Source: Brugia malayi (Eukaryota; Nematoda; Chromadorea; Rhabditida; Onchocercidae). Taken from it: a DNA stretch of 64,000 nucleotides. The stretch's first letter is position 1. Each line of letters starts with the position of its first letter. The translations under genes were made by a program, and so were the position numbers. This document shows, in pieces, positions 48,591 to 61,964 of the stretch. The notes under the pieces are model-generated. The model was not told the origin of the DNA and made no database searches. It saw only the letters and a list, made by a program, of their open reading frames with translations. Location of the stretch: positions 24,606,221-24,670,220 of the forward strand of contig NW_025062479.1 in the NCBI RefSeq assembly GCF_000002995.4. Direction: 5' to 3'.

Positions 48591-51500
48591 TTATTCCTTA
48601 TCATAGAATGTTAAAAGTTCATCAGCACGAGTTCTCTGATTACGAACCATACAGGGTAAAATATAATCATTATTAAAATGCGATAATTTATGCCGAAACT
48701 AAAAAGCCAAACTTTATAAAATTAATTCTAAATAAAATTGTTAAAACTTGAAAAAAAAAAAAGACCATTTAAAAGTTATAAATAAATCTTTTCACAGTTA
48801 ATTTATATTTTCATTAAAAAAAAAACAAAAAAAAATCAACAAAATAATTTTCTTATTACTAATTTTCAAGATTTAATTTTTAATTTTTTCAAAAAATTTA
48901 AAATTTATATTTACCCATTGTGGTCCTTGAATACCAGCTACAGCTTCTATACCTTCCATAATATCATCACGAACCTGAAATTCTTTTTTTTATTTTTATT
49001 TTTTTTTTTTTGTTAGCTATTATTTACAAGAAATTTCAGGTATTTTAATATACCTTGACTATATTGCTTAAAAAAGAAAACAAAATTATTATAATATGCT
49101 AATTAATGTAAATAAAAATAATTTCAATGTGAAATATTTGCATTTTTTCATTTTAACTTTTTTGATTTATTGAAAAAAATATTTCATAAATAATAAATTT
49201 TATTGTTATTTATTAAAATTATATTTATTAAAAAAAAAAAAAAAGATTTCATAAATTAAAATAAATAAATAAAAAAAAAAAAAAAAATAATATAACTTAC
49301 ATCACTGATAATTTGCTCCACTAATGTTTCCTGATTATCTGGCTCAATTTCAACATCAAGTAATTTCACTAATGGTTTAATTGTTGCACCCTAAAATTTA
49401 AAATATTAATTTCATCTTTAATTTTTTTTATTTTTTTTATATAGCATATATTCTAATTTTTTAATTAATTTATTTTTTTTTTTTTTGAAATTAAAATAAT
49501 TAATTTATCAATTATTTATGATTTGAATTATTTTAATGTCAATTAAACACAAAAAAAAAATTATAAAGTAGTATTATTAATTATTTCAATTAGATGATGC
49601 CAAAAGCTATATAGCTAATTTTAAACATGAAATTATTATAAAATAATTTAATTTAATAATTAAAATTAAACTTAATTAAATGTTTACCTGTAAGAAAACA
49701 GTAGTTAAAATAACAATAATTGTGGTTGATGCAAACATTTCCTTGGCCAATACAGCATCCTTATCTAATGTCATCACTAGGCCATAACAAATAGCGCCAC
49801 GTAAACCACCGTACGCCATAATAAATTGATCAACAAAATTTATTTTTTGACGTCTTCCTCTATTTGCCAAACATGTCAGAAAATATGTTCCTATAATTTC
49901 ATTTATTTATAATTTCAAAAAAAAAAAAAAAGTAACAAATATTAATTCATTTTATAATTTTATTTTTTTTTTTTTCAAAAAGATAATTTGTTTATGTTTG
50001 TTTATTTGTTTGTGTTTGCTTATTTGTTTGTGTTTATTTATTGTTCTTATAATTTTATTTATTTATAATTTCAAAAAAAAAGTAGCAAATATTAATTCAT
50101 TTTATAATTTTATTTTTTCAAAACGATAATTTGTTTATGTTTGTTTATTTGTTTATGTTTGTTTATTTGTTTGTGTTTGTTTAATTGTTTGTGTTTGTTT
50201 ATTTGTTTATGTTTGTTTATTTGTTTATGTTTGTTTATTTTGTTCAAAATTAACATACCAGTAAATCTACAAACTAAACATGCAAGTAATGTTGTTCCAA
50301 TAAAAACTGAATTCCAATCATGTCTTTTTGATACAGTTGACAATCCCAAGAAAACAAATATTATCGCTTCACAGCTAAATTCATACTAATATTAGAATGT
50401 TAATTAAATTAAAAAATTATTTTTTTTTTTTTTTTTTAAATTTACTTATTCAGAAGGTTAGTTATTATTTTTCAATGATATACTGTATTAAATATACCAG
50501 TAGTTATAACTAATACTAGAAATTGCAAAGTTAATTATTATTTTTCTGTGTCTTTTATTTATCACATAATATAGCTTTAATAAACTTTATTATTGATCAT
50601 AAATAGTAATTGTAATAAAATTTAAAAAATAAAATCATATTTTAATTATTTCTCTTTTATTTTCAGTATTTCAAAAAAAAAAAAAAAAAAAAGTTAAAAA
50701 CCTTGTTGAAAGTGTTTTTAAGAAATAACTTGTAGTGACCAATGATTCTTTTGATAAATTACCAGCAAGGTATTGTTTCATCATTAAACCACAAAGAACA
50801 ATACTAAAAAAAAAAATAATAAAAAAAACAAAAATACAAATAGAAATTGTCAAATAATTTTTTTTTTTCTTTTTTTAATGTAAAATTTAAAATTTTGAGA
50901 TAAAAATTTTTTAAAAATATTTTACTAATCATTCTTTATTTTAAATAATTTATTATAATAAACTGTGTTTAAAATGTTATATCTAATATGAAGTATCATT
51001 TGATAAGAAATTTTACAAATTTTTATTTTCGACTAATTATTTCAAAAAAATTAAAATAATCAAATGAAAGGATTAAAAAAAAAAGATACTGATAAGATAA
51101 TAAATTGATTAAATAATGAAAATAAAAGATTGTTATCAAAATAAAAACTGTTCATTTAGTATGAAAAAAAAGAAAAAAATTTGTATTATCTTTGATAAAA
51201 AATCAAAAATTTCGCATATAATTCTTTAAAATAGTAATAATGAAATTTTTTTCAAAAAGAAATACATTTATCTTATAAATTTTCCCTAATCAATATAAAT
51301 TTGATAAAATCTTTTTAATTTTTTCAATTTAAATTTTAAATTTAAAAAAAAAAAAGAAATGGATGACTTACGCAAGAATACCAGAAAAATGAACACTTTC
51401 TGCTATCAAATATGAAAGATATGGTATAAGTAAACAGATCAATGGTTGTAATACTTGTTGTTTATTTGAATATCTAAATTTTCAAAAAATTAATTTTAAA

Positions 51501-54500
51501 ACGATCAATGAAAAAAAAAAAAGAAACAAAAAAAAAGGATTGGCAAAACATTTGTTTACAATTTAAATATTCATTATGTTTAAAAATTATTAAATTGATA
51601 TTGATTAGAATAAAACATTCATTAAATTCGATTACATTTATTTAATAAAATTAAAATGCTTAAATAATAATTCAAATTATTTAATTTTATCATAACAGTT
51701 ACATTTACTTATATATTTCATCTAAAAGATTTGTGTTACAATTTATTACATTAAAAAAAAAAAAGAGAAAATAAATAAATAACTAAAATCAATAAATTCT
51801 ATAGTAAACAAAAATAAATAATAAAAGTAAACAAATAATTTTCTCATTTTATTTTTCTTGTTTTATTTCACTGAATTTGTAAATTTTAATACGAATTAAT
51901 TAACAAATATAATTGAAAGAAAATTTGAAACAGAAGCAAAAAATAAATTTTTATTTATCTTATTTTATGTTGTGTTGTTTATTTATTTATTTTTAATGAA
52001 TGATTACTTAGTAGCTAAACAATAGGTACAGCATCAACAAAGAACAAATTTTCATTTATCTTATTCTATGTTGTTTATTTGTTTATAAATGATTACGTAG
52101 TAGCTAAACAATAGGTACAGCATTAACAAAGAACAAATTTTTATTTATCTTATTTTATGTTGTTTATTTGTTTATTTATTTATTTTTAGTGAATGATTAC
52201 TTAGTAGCTAAACAATAAGTACATTAACAAAGAACAAATTTTTATTTATCTTATTTTATGTTGTGCTGTTTATTTGTTTATTTATTTATTTTTAATGAAT
52301 GATTACTTAGTAGCTAAACAGTAGGTACATTAACAAAGAACAAACTTTTATTTATCTTATTTTATGTTGTTTATTTGTTTATTTATTTATTTTTAATGAA
52401 TGATTACTTAGTAGTTAAACAATAGGTACATTAACAAAGAACAAATTTTTATTTATCTTATTTTATGTTGTGTTGTTTAATTGTTTATTTATTTATTTTT
52501 AATGAATGATTACTTAGTAGCTAAACAATAGGTACATTAACAAAGAACAAATTTTTATTTATCTTATTTTATGTTGTTTATTTGTTTATTTATTTATTTT
52601 TAGTGAATGATTACTTAGTAGCTAAACAATAAGTACATTAACAAAGAACAAATTTTTATTTATCTTATTTTATGTTGTGTTGTTTATTTGTTTATTTATT
52701 TATTTTTAATGAATGATTACTTAGTAGCTAAGCCAGTAAGTGCAGCACCAACAATTCCAATAAGTATTCCACCAAAACTGACAAGAAAGAATGATATAAG
52801 TGCTTTGATGAAATCTTCCATTTCCAAATTTTCTGGTCCAATTTTAACCATTGCAGCTAATGCATGATACATTACCTTTAAGCATAATTAGCATAATATT
52901 TCATATTTATAAATAAAAATTAAAACAAAAAAACAAAAACAAAAAAAAAAAACGATAAAATTGAAATTGAAATGTTTGACTTTTAGAAAAAAAAAATAAT
53001 AACTTAAAAAAAAATAACTTTTTAAAACATTAAACTTACTTTTTTTTTTTTTTGCTTTTCTTTTGTTCACTTTTTTTTTCAGATAACTTTTTTTAAAAGT
53101 ATTGAAATTAAATTTTTGAACATTTGAAAAAAAAAAAAAAAAAAAACGAAAATTATTTATATCAATGTGAAATTTTTTTTATATACATATTAATTAAAAA
53201 GAAAACAATAAGTTAATTAGATTCTTTGCATTTTTCATTTTTCACTTATTTTTTTGAAATTTTGATTTATAATTTTAATAATTAAATTAAATTATTAGCT
53301 ATTAAAATTATTTAATGCAAATTTTTTTCTTTTGTAATGTTTACTGTGGTTTTTTTTTATATATATTAATTTAAAAAAAAAAGAAAAAACAATAAGTTAA
53401 TTAGATTCTTTTCATTTTTCATTTTTGAAATTTCAATTTATAATTTTAATACTTAAATCAAATGATTAATTATTAAAATTATTTTATATGAAAAGTTTTT
53501 TCTTTTTTTGAAATATTAATAAACTTACAATTGTTACAGCATCATTCAGTAATGATTCACCAAAAACACAAATGTACAGTAATCGGTTAACTTTAATTTC
53601 TTCAAAAACACTTAAAACAGCAACCGGATCAACCGCCGAAATGAATGTTGAAAAGAGGAATAAATCAAGCCATGGTAATGTGACAGAAAAAAATGGTGAT
53701 GCCATAAAGAGAAAAAAACCTAAAATTAAAATTAAAAAAAAATAAAAATTCATTTAATAATTTAATTTATAATAATAATATATTAAAAATTAGATAAAAT
53801 GTAATTAAAATAATTTCAAAAGGAAAAAAAAAACCTAAAATTAACATTAATTTAATAATTTAGTCTAAAATTTTCATATAAACAATATATTAAAAATTTG
53901 ATAAAATGTAATTAAAATAATTTCAAAGGAAAAAAGACCTAAAATTAAAAAAAAAAATCATTTAATATTTTAATTTATAATAATAATACATTAAAAATTT
54001 GATAAAAATGTAATTAAAACAATTTCAAAAGAAAAAAAAAGAAAAAGAAAAGAAAATAACGCAAACATTTCATTTATTACCATTAGTCATAAATAAGAAA
54101 AAAAACCTGAAATTAAAAAAAAAAATCACTTAATAATTTAATTTATAATAACAGTATATTAAAAATTTGATAAAAATGTAATTCAAATAATTTCAAAGGA
54201 AAAAAAAAAACCTGAAATTAACATTTATTTAATATTTTAATTTATAATTTTGTATATAAATAATATATTAAAATTTTGATAAAATGTAATTAAAATAATT
54301 CTAAAAGAAAAAAAAAAAGAAATTAACGCAATATTAATTGAAATAAAAATTAACAAAAATAAAAAATTTTTCTTTCTCTCTCCCTTTTTTTTTTAATAAT
54401 TTCAACTGTGATTTTTTTCTTTTTCAAAATTTATAAATTTGTTATTTTCCTTAAAACAAAATGAAAAAAAAAAAACTTAATCTTTTAATTAATTACTCAA

Positions 54501-56066
54501 ATTAAATAGCTAGATTTTTTCCAATCAAATTATTATAATATTTAAATTTAAATTACAATTAGAATAGCTTATATTGCTATAAAAAATAAAACAAACAAAT
54601 TTAAATATTAAATTAATATGTTATGATTGCATAAAAATGATTTGTTTAAAAAAAAAAAATGAAAAATAATGAAATTTTAATAAAATTCAAAAAAAAAAGA
54701 GCAGAGATGAAAAGATACCGACAGAAAAAAAATTATTATAATATTTAAATTTAAATTACAATTAGAATAGCTTATATTGCTATAAAAAATAAAACAAACA
54801 AATTTAAATATTAAATTAATATGTTATGATTGCATAAAAATGATTTGTTTAAAAAAAAAAAATGAAAAATAATGAAATTTTAATAAAATTCAAAAAAAAA
54901 AGAGCAGAGATGAAAAGATACCGATAGAAAAAAATTATTATAATATTTAAATTTAAATTACAATTAGAATAGCTTATATTGCTATAAAAATAAAACAAAC
55001 AAATTTAAATATTAAATTAATATGTTATGATTGCATAACATGATTTATTTAAAAAAAAAAAATGAAAAATAATGAAATTTTAATAAAATTCAAAAAAAAA
55101 AAGAGCAGAGATGAAAAGATACCGACAGAAAAAATATTCCAAATTGTTCCAACTACAGCATATAAAATAATTGTACCAAAATTTTCAAAAAAAGCTTGAT
55201 TAGGTAATGCATAACCAGCATCCAATGCTATTGGTGGTAATAAATAGAGGAAAAAAAAATCTGTAAATTTTAACTTTTTTTTTTAAAATTATTAAAAATT
55301 ATTTTATTAATTATTATCCAATTAAATATACTTATATTTTTTTTTTTTTTTTTTTTTGTAAAGTTTACTTTTTTTTTTCTCTCAAATTATTATCACTTAT
55401 TTTATTAAATATTATCCAATTAAATGAATTTTATATTTTTATTAAATTACTAAATAATTTTGTTATATTTATTTTTAAGTAATATTTTTTAACTTCAATT
55501 AAAAAAAAAAAAAAAAAAAAGATGCTTACCTGGATGTAAATAAATTTCATGTGGCCAAAAACGATCCATTATACTACCAGCAGCAAAACCAACAAGAATT
55601 AATAGTGCAGAATCAGGTACAATAGTAAGTCGTTTACTTGAATGTGATACTAATGAAAAAAAAAAAATTAAATTAAATTAAATAAATTTTTAAAATTTTT
55701 ATTATTATTTTAAGTTTAAAAAAAAAAAAATTATTGAATTAACATTTTTTTTTTTTTTTTACCAATAAAAATTTAAAGAAAAAAAAAAGAAAATAGTAAC
55801 TTTGTTTATTCGAATGTGATACTAAAGAAATTTTGAAAATTTTAGTATTATTTTAAAATTAAAAAAAAAAAAAAATTATTATTTGAATTAACATTTTTTG
55901 TTAATAATAAAAATTTAAAAAAAAAAAAAAAAAAACGAAACGAACATATTTTAATTAAAATAATTGATAAAAGCCATATGCATATTGATAATGGTGTATT
56001 CAAATCATGCCATTGAAATTCCATTATAAACCATACCATTCTTTTAAAATATTTTTTAATTTCCAT
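48591..56066 (-). CDS. Na+/H+ exchanger, SLC9/NHX family (504 aa, 12 exons)
   Basis: Minus-strand exons: 56066-55937, 55649-55530, 55260-55123, 53719-53529, 52875-52721, 51473-51372, 50803-50702, 50374-50259, 49890-49688, 49390-49301, 48974-48915, 48698-48591; all phases join. Family landmarks in order: first TM after [50 protein letters not shown]; the core [16 protein letters not shown] and [73 protein letters not shown]. These place it with plasma-membrane-type NHE/NHX exchangers that swap Na+ for H+ across the membrane. The C-terminal tail is short, ending FYDKE, without the long regulatory domain of mammalian NHE1. A stop lies just before the ATG in frame, and an AACAG acceptor is 14 bases upstream, suggesting trans-splicing. 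Several introns carry arrays built from exon edges. Confidence 0.93.
49895..50240. repeat. About 155-bp duplication plus (TGTTTATT)n tract in exchanger intron 8, reaching exon 9
   Basis: The copy at about 50043-50130 repeats 49886-49985, including TGTTC of exon 9 and its acceptor region, but with the acceptor AG lost (CCTATAAT became CTTATAAT on the plus strand). Between and after the copies is a TTTGTTTATGTTTGTTTATT-type repeat. Confidence 0.75.
51990..52735. repeat. Tandem array of about 88-106 bp anchored on the donor of exchanger exon 5
   Basis: GATTAC(T/G)TAGTAGCTAA recurs at 52002, 52091, 52195, 52301, 52402, 52508, 52609 and finally 52715, the last being the true exon 5 donor. The two proximal-to-start copies (52002 and 52091) extend further into exon-like sequence (GTACAGCATCAACA versus exon GTGCAGCACCAACA). 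Confidence 0.9.
53720..54300. repeat. Tandem array of five units anchored on the acceptor of exchanger exon 4
   Basis: The acceptor neighbourhood AAAAAAACCTAAAATTAA recurs at about 53719 (real), 53834, 53937, 54107 and 54211 (the last two as CCTGAAATTAA). Each is followed by TTTAATTTATAATAA-type sequence and GATAAAATGTAATTAAAATA. Confidence 0.85.
54690..55135. repeat. Three copies of about 202 bp anchored on the donor of exchanger exon 3
   Basis: GCAGAGATGAAAAGATACCG starts at 54701, 54904 and 55105; the last includes the true donor and runs into exon 3. The first two contain the donor plus about a dozen exon bases, then switch to intron sequence. Confidence 0.9.
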
Positions 56067-58454
56067 TTAACATTGTTACCTGTTTTTTGCACATATTTGT
56101 AATTTTAATAATTAATTATCAATCAGTTTATCATTATTATCATTATCATTAATTGCAAAAATTTGCAATCAGTAGTAAATGTGCATTAGGTGATAATAAT
56201 TAACTGAAAAAAAAAAAAAATTAATGAATAAATTTTATTAATTTGAAAAGCAATGTGTTTCTTTCGTTTTTTTTCTTTAACAAAAAAAAAAATTGATAAA
56301 CAAAAAAAAAAAAAAAAAAAAAAAAAACAAGAATGAATTGTAAATTTTGAAAAAGATAGATAAAAATTCAATTAACATTATCATATTCTGATAATACTAT
56401 TACACCTTATCATTACTTGGATGAATAATTTACAATTTATTAATTTTGATAATAATGTTATTATTATTATTATTTTGAAAATTTCATCTTTTAATAATTA
56501 TAACAATGCTATGATTTTAGTTGGTGCAATTTTTTCGAATTATTTATTTAAATAAAAATAATAATTAATAAAGATAGTAAATAATAGCAATAAAAAATAA
56601 TAGTGGTTCGTCATAATAATAATAATAACACTAATAATAAACAATAATGACAGTAAATAATAGCAATAATTATTAACAATAACAATAGCAATAATAATAA
56701 TAATAATAAATGATAATAATATTATAAAAGTAAAAAATAAAAAATTGCTATCATTACCCAAAGTTTCATTCTATATTATTTGATAAAATAATATTGTTAT
56801 TGCTACTAGTTATACAAAATGTTATTTACGTTAAAGTAAATGTCAACAACTTTGTCACCACAAATAGTCAAAACTGGTTCATTTCTTTTTTTTTTTTTTT
56901 TTTGTTTTTGTTTTTGTCTTTTAATATTTTTTGAAAAATTTTGTTGTTGTAATGAAAATTTTTAATTCTTATCAAAAATTAATGCTTATCATAAGCATTT
57001 ATTGCAGTGTGAAAATGTAAAAAAAACATACAATTGAATACATATATGCATATATTCTTGATTATTAATCATTATATATACTTAATTATTATATATGTAC
57101 TTATATACTTAATATAAATACTTAACTATTATATATTTACTTAATATGTATACTTTATACATGCACTATATAAACTTAATTACTATATATGCATTTATAT
57201 GCTTAATTAGGACATATGTACTTAATATGTATATTTATTTGTATATACTTAATTATATATAGTTCAGTATATATATTTAATTATTATATATGTATGCTTA
57301 ATAAATATACTTAATTATTATATATATATACCTATATACTTAATAATTATACATGTATTTAATATGTATACCTTGTTATATATACTTAACTATATATACT
57401 TAATTACTATATAAGTACTTATATACTTATTATATATGTGGTATACTTAATAATTATATATGTATTTAATATGTGTACTTAATTATATATACATATCTAT
57501 ATATATATATTTATTATATATGTACTTAATATGTATACGTATATATACTCAATATATAGTTAATTATTATATATGAACTTATATACTTAACATATATAAT
57601 TAATTATTAGATATATATTAAATATATACATAATAATTATATATAATTAACTATATATACTTAATTATTACATATGTAAACGCACACGTACTTAATTATT
57701 ATTCGTAATTTATTAATTTATAAAACTAATAGTTGCGTAAAAATATTAATTATTAAATATATTATTTATTCTTAAGCAAACATTTTTTTTTTATAATTTT
57801 TATTTTTTTTTTCTTTTTATTTTTTCTTAGATTAATAAATTACATTGCATAAAAGTTGCAGTAAAAAAAAAAAAGAAAAAGAAAAATGATTGAATATCAG
57901 ATATAAATGAGCAACTAAAAATAATAATTTGTAACTCATTTTATAACATTTAATTGTATGAAATAAAATTAAAAGTTAGAAAGAGTTAAATCTTTCTAAA
58001 TCTCAAATCTTTTTTTTTTTTTTTAAAAAAAATGCTATATTTATTATATATGCATTCATTCCCTCTTCGTTTCTATTCTTTAATAATACTTTCAACTATT
58101 AATTTACTTTTTATTTTTTGCAAACAAATAAATATTTTAATCCATTTTATTTTTCTCCTTTCATTTAATTCATTTTCTAAGATTAATTTTGTGGCTATGC
58201 AGTATGAATTCTTTTTTTCAATTCATAACTTATACTATTTTAAGTTTAATAAAAATTTATTTTTATGAATTTATTTTTTCATTTTTTAAATTGATATTTT
58301 ACTTTTTGAAAATGTATTCATATTATTTTTTCGTAGTAGCAATAATATTGTTAACTAATTGTTTCAATTTTTATAATGTCATATTTAATGATAAAAGTAA
58401 ACAATCGACTATGTTGGTGATAAATGATTAAAAAAAAAAAAAAAAAAAAAAAGG
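56067..58454. other. Intergenic, AT-rich; no confident gene
   Basis: Mostly homopolymers and TA repeats. A short segment at 56824-56875 has a protein-like minus-strand frame (LTICGDKVVDIYFN) ending in a GTAAAT donor, but its acceptor side is poly-A and I do not call an exon. The open frames 58032-58431 are Phe/Ile/Tyr-rich low-complexity. Confidence 0.4.
57030..57690. repeat. (TA)-rich degenerate repeat
   Basis: Variants of ACTTAATTATTATATATGTA / CTTAATATGTATA over about 650 bp. Confidence 0.85.
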
Positions 58455-58846
58455 TAATAAATGGGAAATGATAGATGAATGGATTAATGGGTAGATAAGT
58501 AGATGAATAGGTGGATAAATGAATGAATGGGTAGATGAATTGATTGGTAGATGAGTGCATAAGTGTTGATAAATGATGATGTGACAGTTGCGCCAGGTAT
58601 ATTAATAGTTCGTTGAAATTTTTAGCGTTATTAGTAGAAAAGTAGATGAATTAGATGAGTAAATAGATAGATAGGTAAATGAATAGATGGGTAGATGAAT
58701 TGATTGGTAGATGATGTAAATAGATAGGTAAATGAATAGATGGGTAGATGAATATTGATTGGTAGATGAGTGCATAAGTGTTGATAATGATGATGTGACA
58801 GTTGCGCCAGGTATATTAATCGTTCGTTAAAATTTTTAGCGTTAAA
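58455..58846. repeat. About 212-bp tandem duplication reaching the acceptor of the 58840 exon
   Basis: A tetranucleotide-type (GATGAATGGGTA)n tract followed by GATGAGTGCATAAGTGTTGA and GTGACAGTTGCGCCAGGTAT, ending TTTTTAGCGTTA, occurs at about 58529-58630 and again at 58741-58846. Both copies include the acceptor and the first five bases of the exon. Confidence 0.85.
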
Positions 58847-58961
58847 TGAAACAGGATTTCAATGTCATTGTAATAATCATTTGATACAGTCGTTGAAGAA
58901 TGCAATACGGCGAGCAGGTTGTTGTGCTCAATGTGACACTAAACTGGCGACACCTTTTTGA
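58840..58961 (+). CDS. Terminal exon of an unrecognised cysteine-rich protein
   Basis: The acceptor AAATTTTTAG is followed by an open frame starting LNETGFQCHCNNHLIQSL and ending CCAQCDTKLATPF with a TGA stop at 58959-58961. Five cysteines in 40 residues (CxC...CCxxC) and normal-looking codon use contrast with the low-complexity surroundings. The minus strand has a competing open frame but no good splice sites. Upstream exons were not identified; a 9-nt AG..GT-bounded segment at about 58802-58810 could be a micro-exon. I do not recognise the family. An extracellular or secreted protein would fit the cysteines, but that is inference. Confidence 0.4.
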
Positions 58962-59703
58962 CTTATTTAAGCTTTCTTAACTAAATTATTTTTAGTATAT
59001 GTGAAAAAAAAAAAAAGAAGTTTGATAATATAAACATCTGATTATTATTATTATTATTGTTAGTATTATTATTATTACTATTATTATTATTGTTATTATT
59101 ATTATTATTACTATCATTATTATTGTTATTATTATTATTGTTGTTGTTATTATTATCGTTATTATTATTATTATAATTACTTACTATTAATATTATTATT
59201 GAATATAAATTATTTTTAGAATAAAATGTATTATTGTTGTTGATTGATCGATTTCATATTTATATTTCAGGTTAAATCTATTAATTTCATTTATTTCATA
59301 TTTATATTTTAGGTTAAATCTATTTATTTCTTATATTCAAATATGTTTTGATTTATGAAATTTTTTACATGAAATTTCATTTATATTATATTATCTATTA
59401 TATGACATCACTAATTATGAATATTATTTACAATTAAAAAAAAAAAAGAAGCAAAAAAAAGCAAAATGAATTAATTCATTCATATTAACATTTTTTCTTT
59501 TCTTTTTTTTTTTTTTTTTTGTTATGAAAAGTTAAAAGCCAATTTTAAGTGGAATAGAAAGGGTACAGATAATCTTTGATCTTTCTTATCTGTTCTTTGC
59601 AATCATTAAAAAATCAACCGGTTAATTTATCATTATCAGTTCTCTGATCAATGCAATATGTCATCTTTTAATAAAAGCTAATCAATAATTTTAGATTTTT
59701 CTT

Positions 59704-59737
<34 letters not shown>

Positions 59738-61409
59738 CTCATTACCATTTTACATTTTTGTTTGTTTTTTTTTCATAAATTTTATTAAGAAATCAATTTT
59801 TTTTTTTATTGATCATTTACTGAAAATGTTGTTTACACTTTGAATTTTCCTTTTTTTTTTTTTTTTTTTTTTTTAACAAAAAAATTTCTTTCAATAATAT
59901 TTTTTTTTTTAAAAGTTTCGTTTCACTTTGCTTCCTCAATTTTCTTCCATCAACAACAATTTATTAATTTTGAAAAGAATGCAACTTGCAAATATTCGTT
60001 TTTTTTTTTTTTTTTTTTTTGTCGAATCATTTTACAATTTTACATTTAGCAACAATTTTTTCAATGTTAAAAATGATTAATTACTAATTCCAATACGATT
60101 AATTAATAATTTGATTATTTAATTAATTACTTTTAGTAAGTTTTTACTTTTGTTTTTGTTTTTGTTTTTTTTTTGCCATAATCATTAATATATAATATTT
60201 GTGATGTGTTAAATGATAAAGAATTAATTATTCATAGGTTGATTGTAAAATTTTTTATAAAATCAAATAATTTACTAATAATTTTTCAATTTTCCTCCAA
60301 TAAAATTGGATGAGGAAAAAAAACAACGAAAATAAATGATGAAAATTATTATCAGTTATCAGTCTCAGTTATCAGTTTTGTTAGTTATGATTAGATAAAA
60401 GCAATACTTATGCAAAAGATTAATTAATTAATTAATTGTTTAAACAATTTAAAAAAATTTTTTCTGTTTACTTTATTTTAATTATAATTATTTGTCTTTT
60501 TAATATATCATAAATAAAAATTAGCTATGATTTAAAATATCAATTCATTTTGTTGATAATTTTTTCTTTATTTTTATCTTATCATTGTTATTGATAAAAA
60601 TGTTTGTGAGTATATCAAATATTTGCCTATCAATTATTATCATTAAATGTTGAGTATTCTTGATTTAGCAATTAATTAATTATTATCAATTATTATCATT
60701 AAATGTTGAATATTCTCTATTTAATGATTAATTAACCGTTATCAATTTATTATCATTAAATGTTGAGTATTCTTGATTTAGCGATTAATTAATTATTATT
60801 GTTAAATGTTGAATATTCTTGATTTAATGATTGATTAACCATTATCAATTTATCATCATTAAATGTTGAGTATTCTTGATTTAGCGATTAATTAATTATT
60901 ATCAGTTATCATCGTTAAATGCTGAATATTCTTGATTTAATGATTGATTAACCATTATCAATTTATCATCATTAAATGTTGAGTATTCTTGATTTAGCGA
61001 TTAATTAATTATTATCAGTTATGATCGTTAAATGCTGAATATTCTTGATTTAGCGATTAATTAATTATTATCAGTTATCATCGTTAAATGCTGAATATTT
61101 TTGATTTAATGATTAATTAATTATTGTCAATTATTATCATTAAATGTTGAGTATTCTTGATTTAGCGGTTAATTAATTATCATCATTAAATGCTGAATAT
61201 TCTTGATTTAACGATTAATTAATTATTATCAGTTATCATCGTTTAATGTTGAATATCCTTCATTTAACGACTAATTAATTAATGTATTGTTGAATCGAAT
61301 GAATCGTTTTTTTTTCCTAAAAAAAAAAAAAATTTGACTTATTTTAATTTTTATTCAACAAAAAAAAAAAAAAAAAGAAAGAAAAAAAAAAGTTTATTGT
61401 CAATTCGAA
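58962..61409. other. Intergenic with simple repeats; no gene seen
   Basis: Includes an (ATT)n tract (59040-59190), two near-identical acceptor-like segments TTTATATTTCAGGTTAAATC and TTTATATTTTAGGTTAAATC (about 59258 and 59302), a (GA)n run (59707-59733) and the 57-bp array. No exon recognised. Confidence 0.5.
60628..61280. repeat. Tandem repeat, about 55-60-bp unit, about 11 copies
   Basis: Units carry TCATTAAATGTTGAGTATTC followed by TTGATTTAGCGATTAATTAA and TTATTATCA with alternations such as GTTAAATGCTGAA. Confidence 0.9.
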
Positions 61410-61928
61410 ATGGGTGTTCGACGAGCAGCAATAGCAGTTCTGATAGGTTTAATTATTGGACTTTTCAAAACACTACGAAATGAATGCAAATCAAATGGAA
61501 ATGTAGAAGAAAATTTTCAACAAATTAGAAATATTTTTTGAGTAAGTCTTCTTTTTTTTTTTTTTTTTTTTAAATTATAAATTAAAAAAAAAAAGTAATA
61601 ATGCTATACATATATATTTCTAAAAATTTAATTAATATATAATTTTTAATATTGCATAAATCAAATTCGAATTCATATATAATGCTATATATATATATAT
61701 TCTAAAAAATTAGTTAATATATAATTTTTAATATTGCATAATTCAATTTCGAATTCATATATAATGCTATATATATATATTCTAAAAAATTAGTTAATAT
61801 ATAATTTCTAATATTTGCATAATTCAATTTCGAATTCATATATAATGCTATATATATATATTCTAAAAAATTAGTTAATATATAATTTCTAATATTTGCA
61901 TAATTCAATTTCGAATTCATATATAATG

Positions 61929-61964
<36 letters not shown>

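Noticed and set aside
56824..56875. Possible minus-strand exon (LTICGDKVVDIYFN) upstream of the exchanger
   Set aside because: The donor is acceptable, but the acceptor side is poly-A rather than pyrimidine-rich and the exchanger already has a good start at 56066.
61714..61920. Repetitive minus-strand open frame (MNSKLNYANIR repeats)
   Set aside because: Product of the 85-bp AT-rich repeat in the lactamase-like intron.
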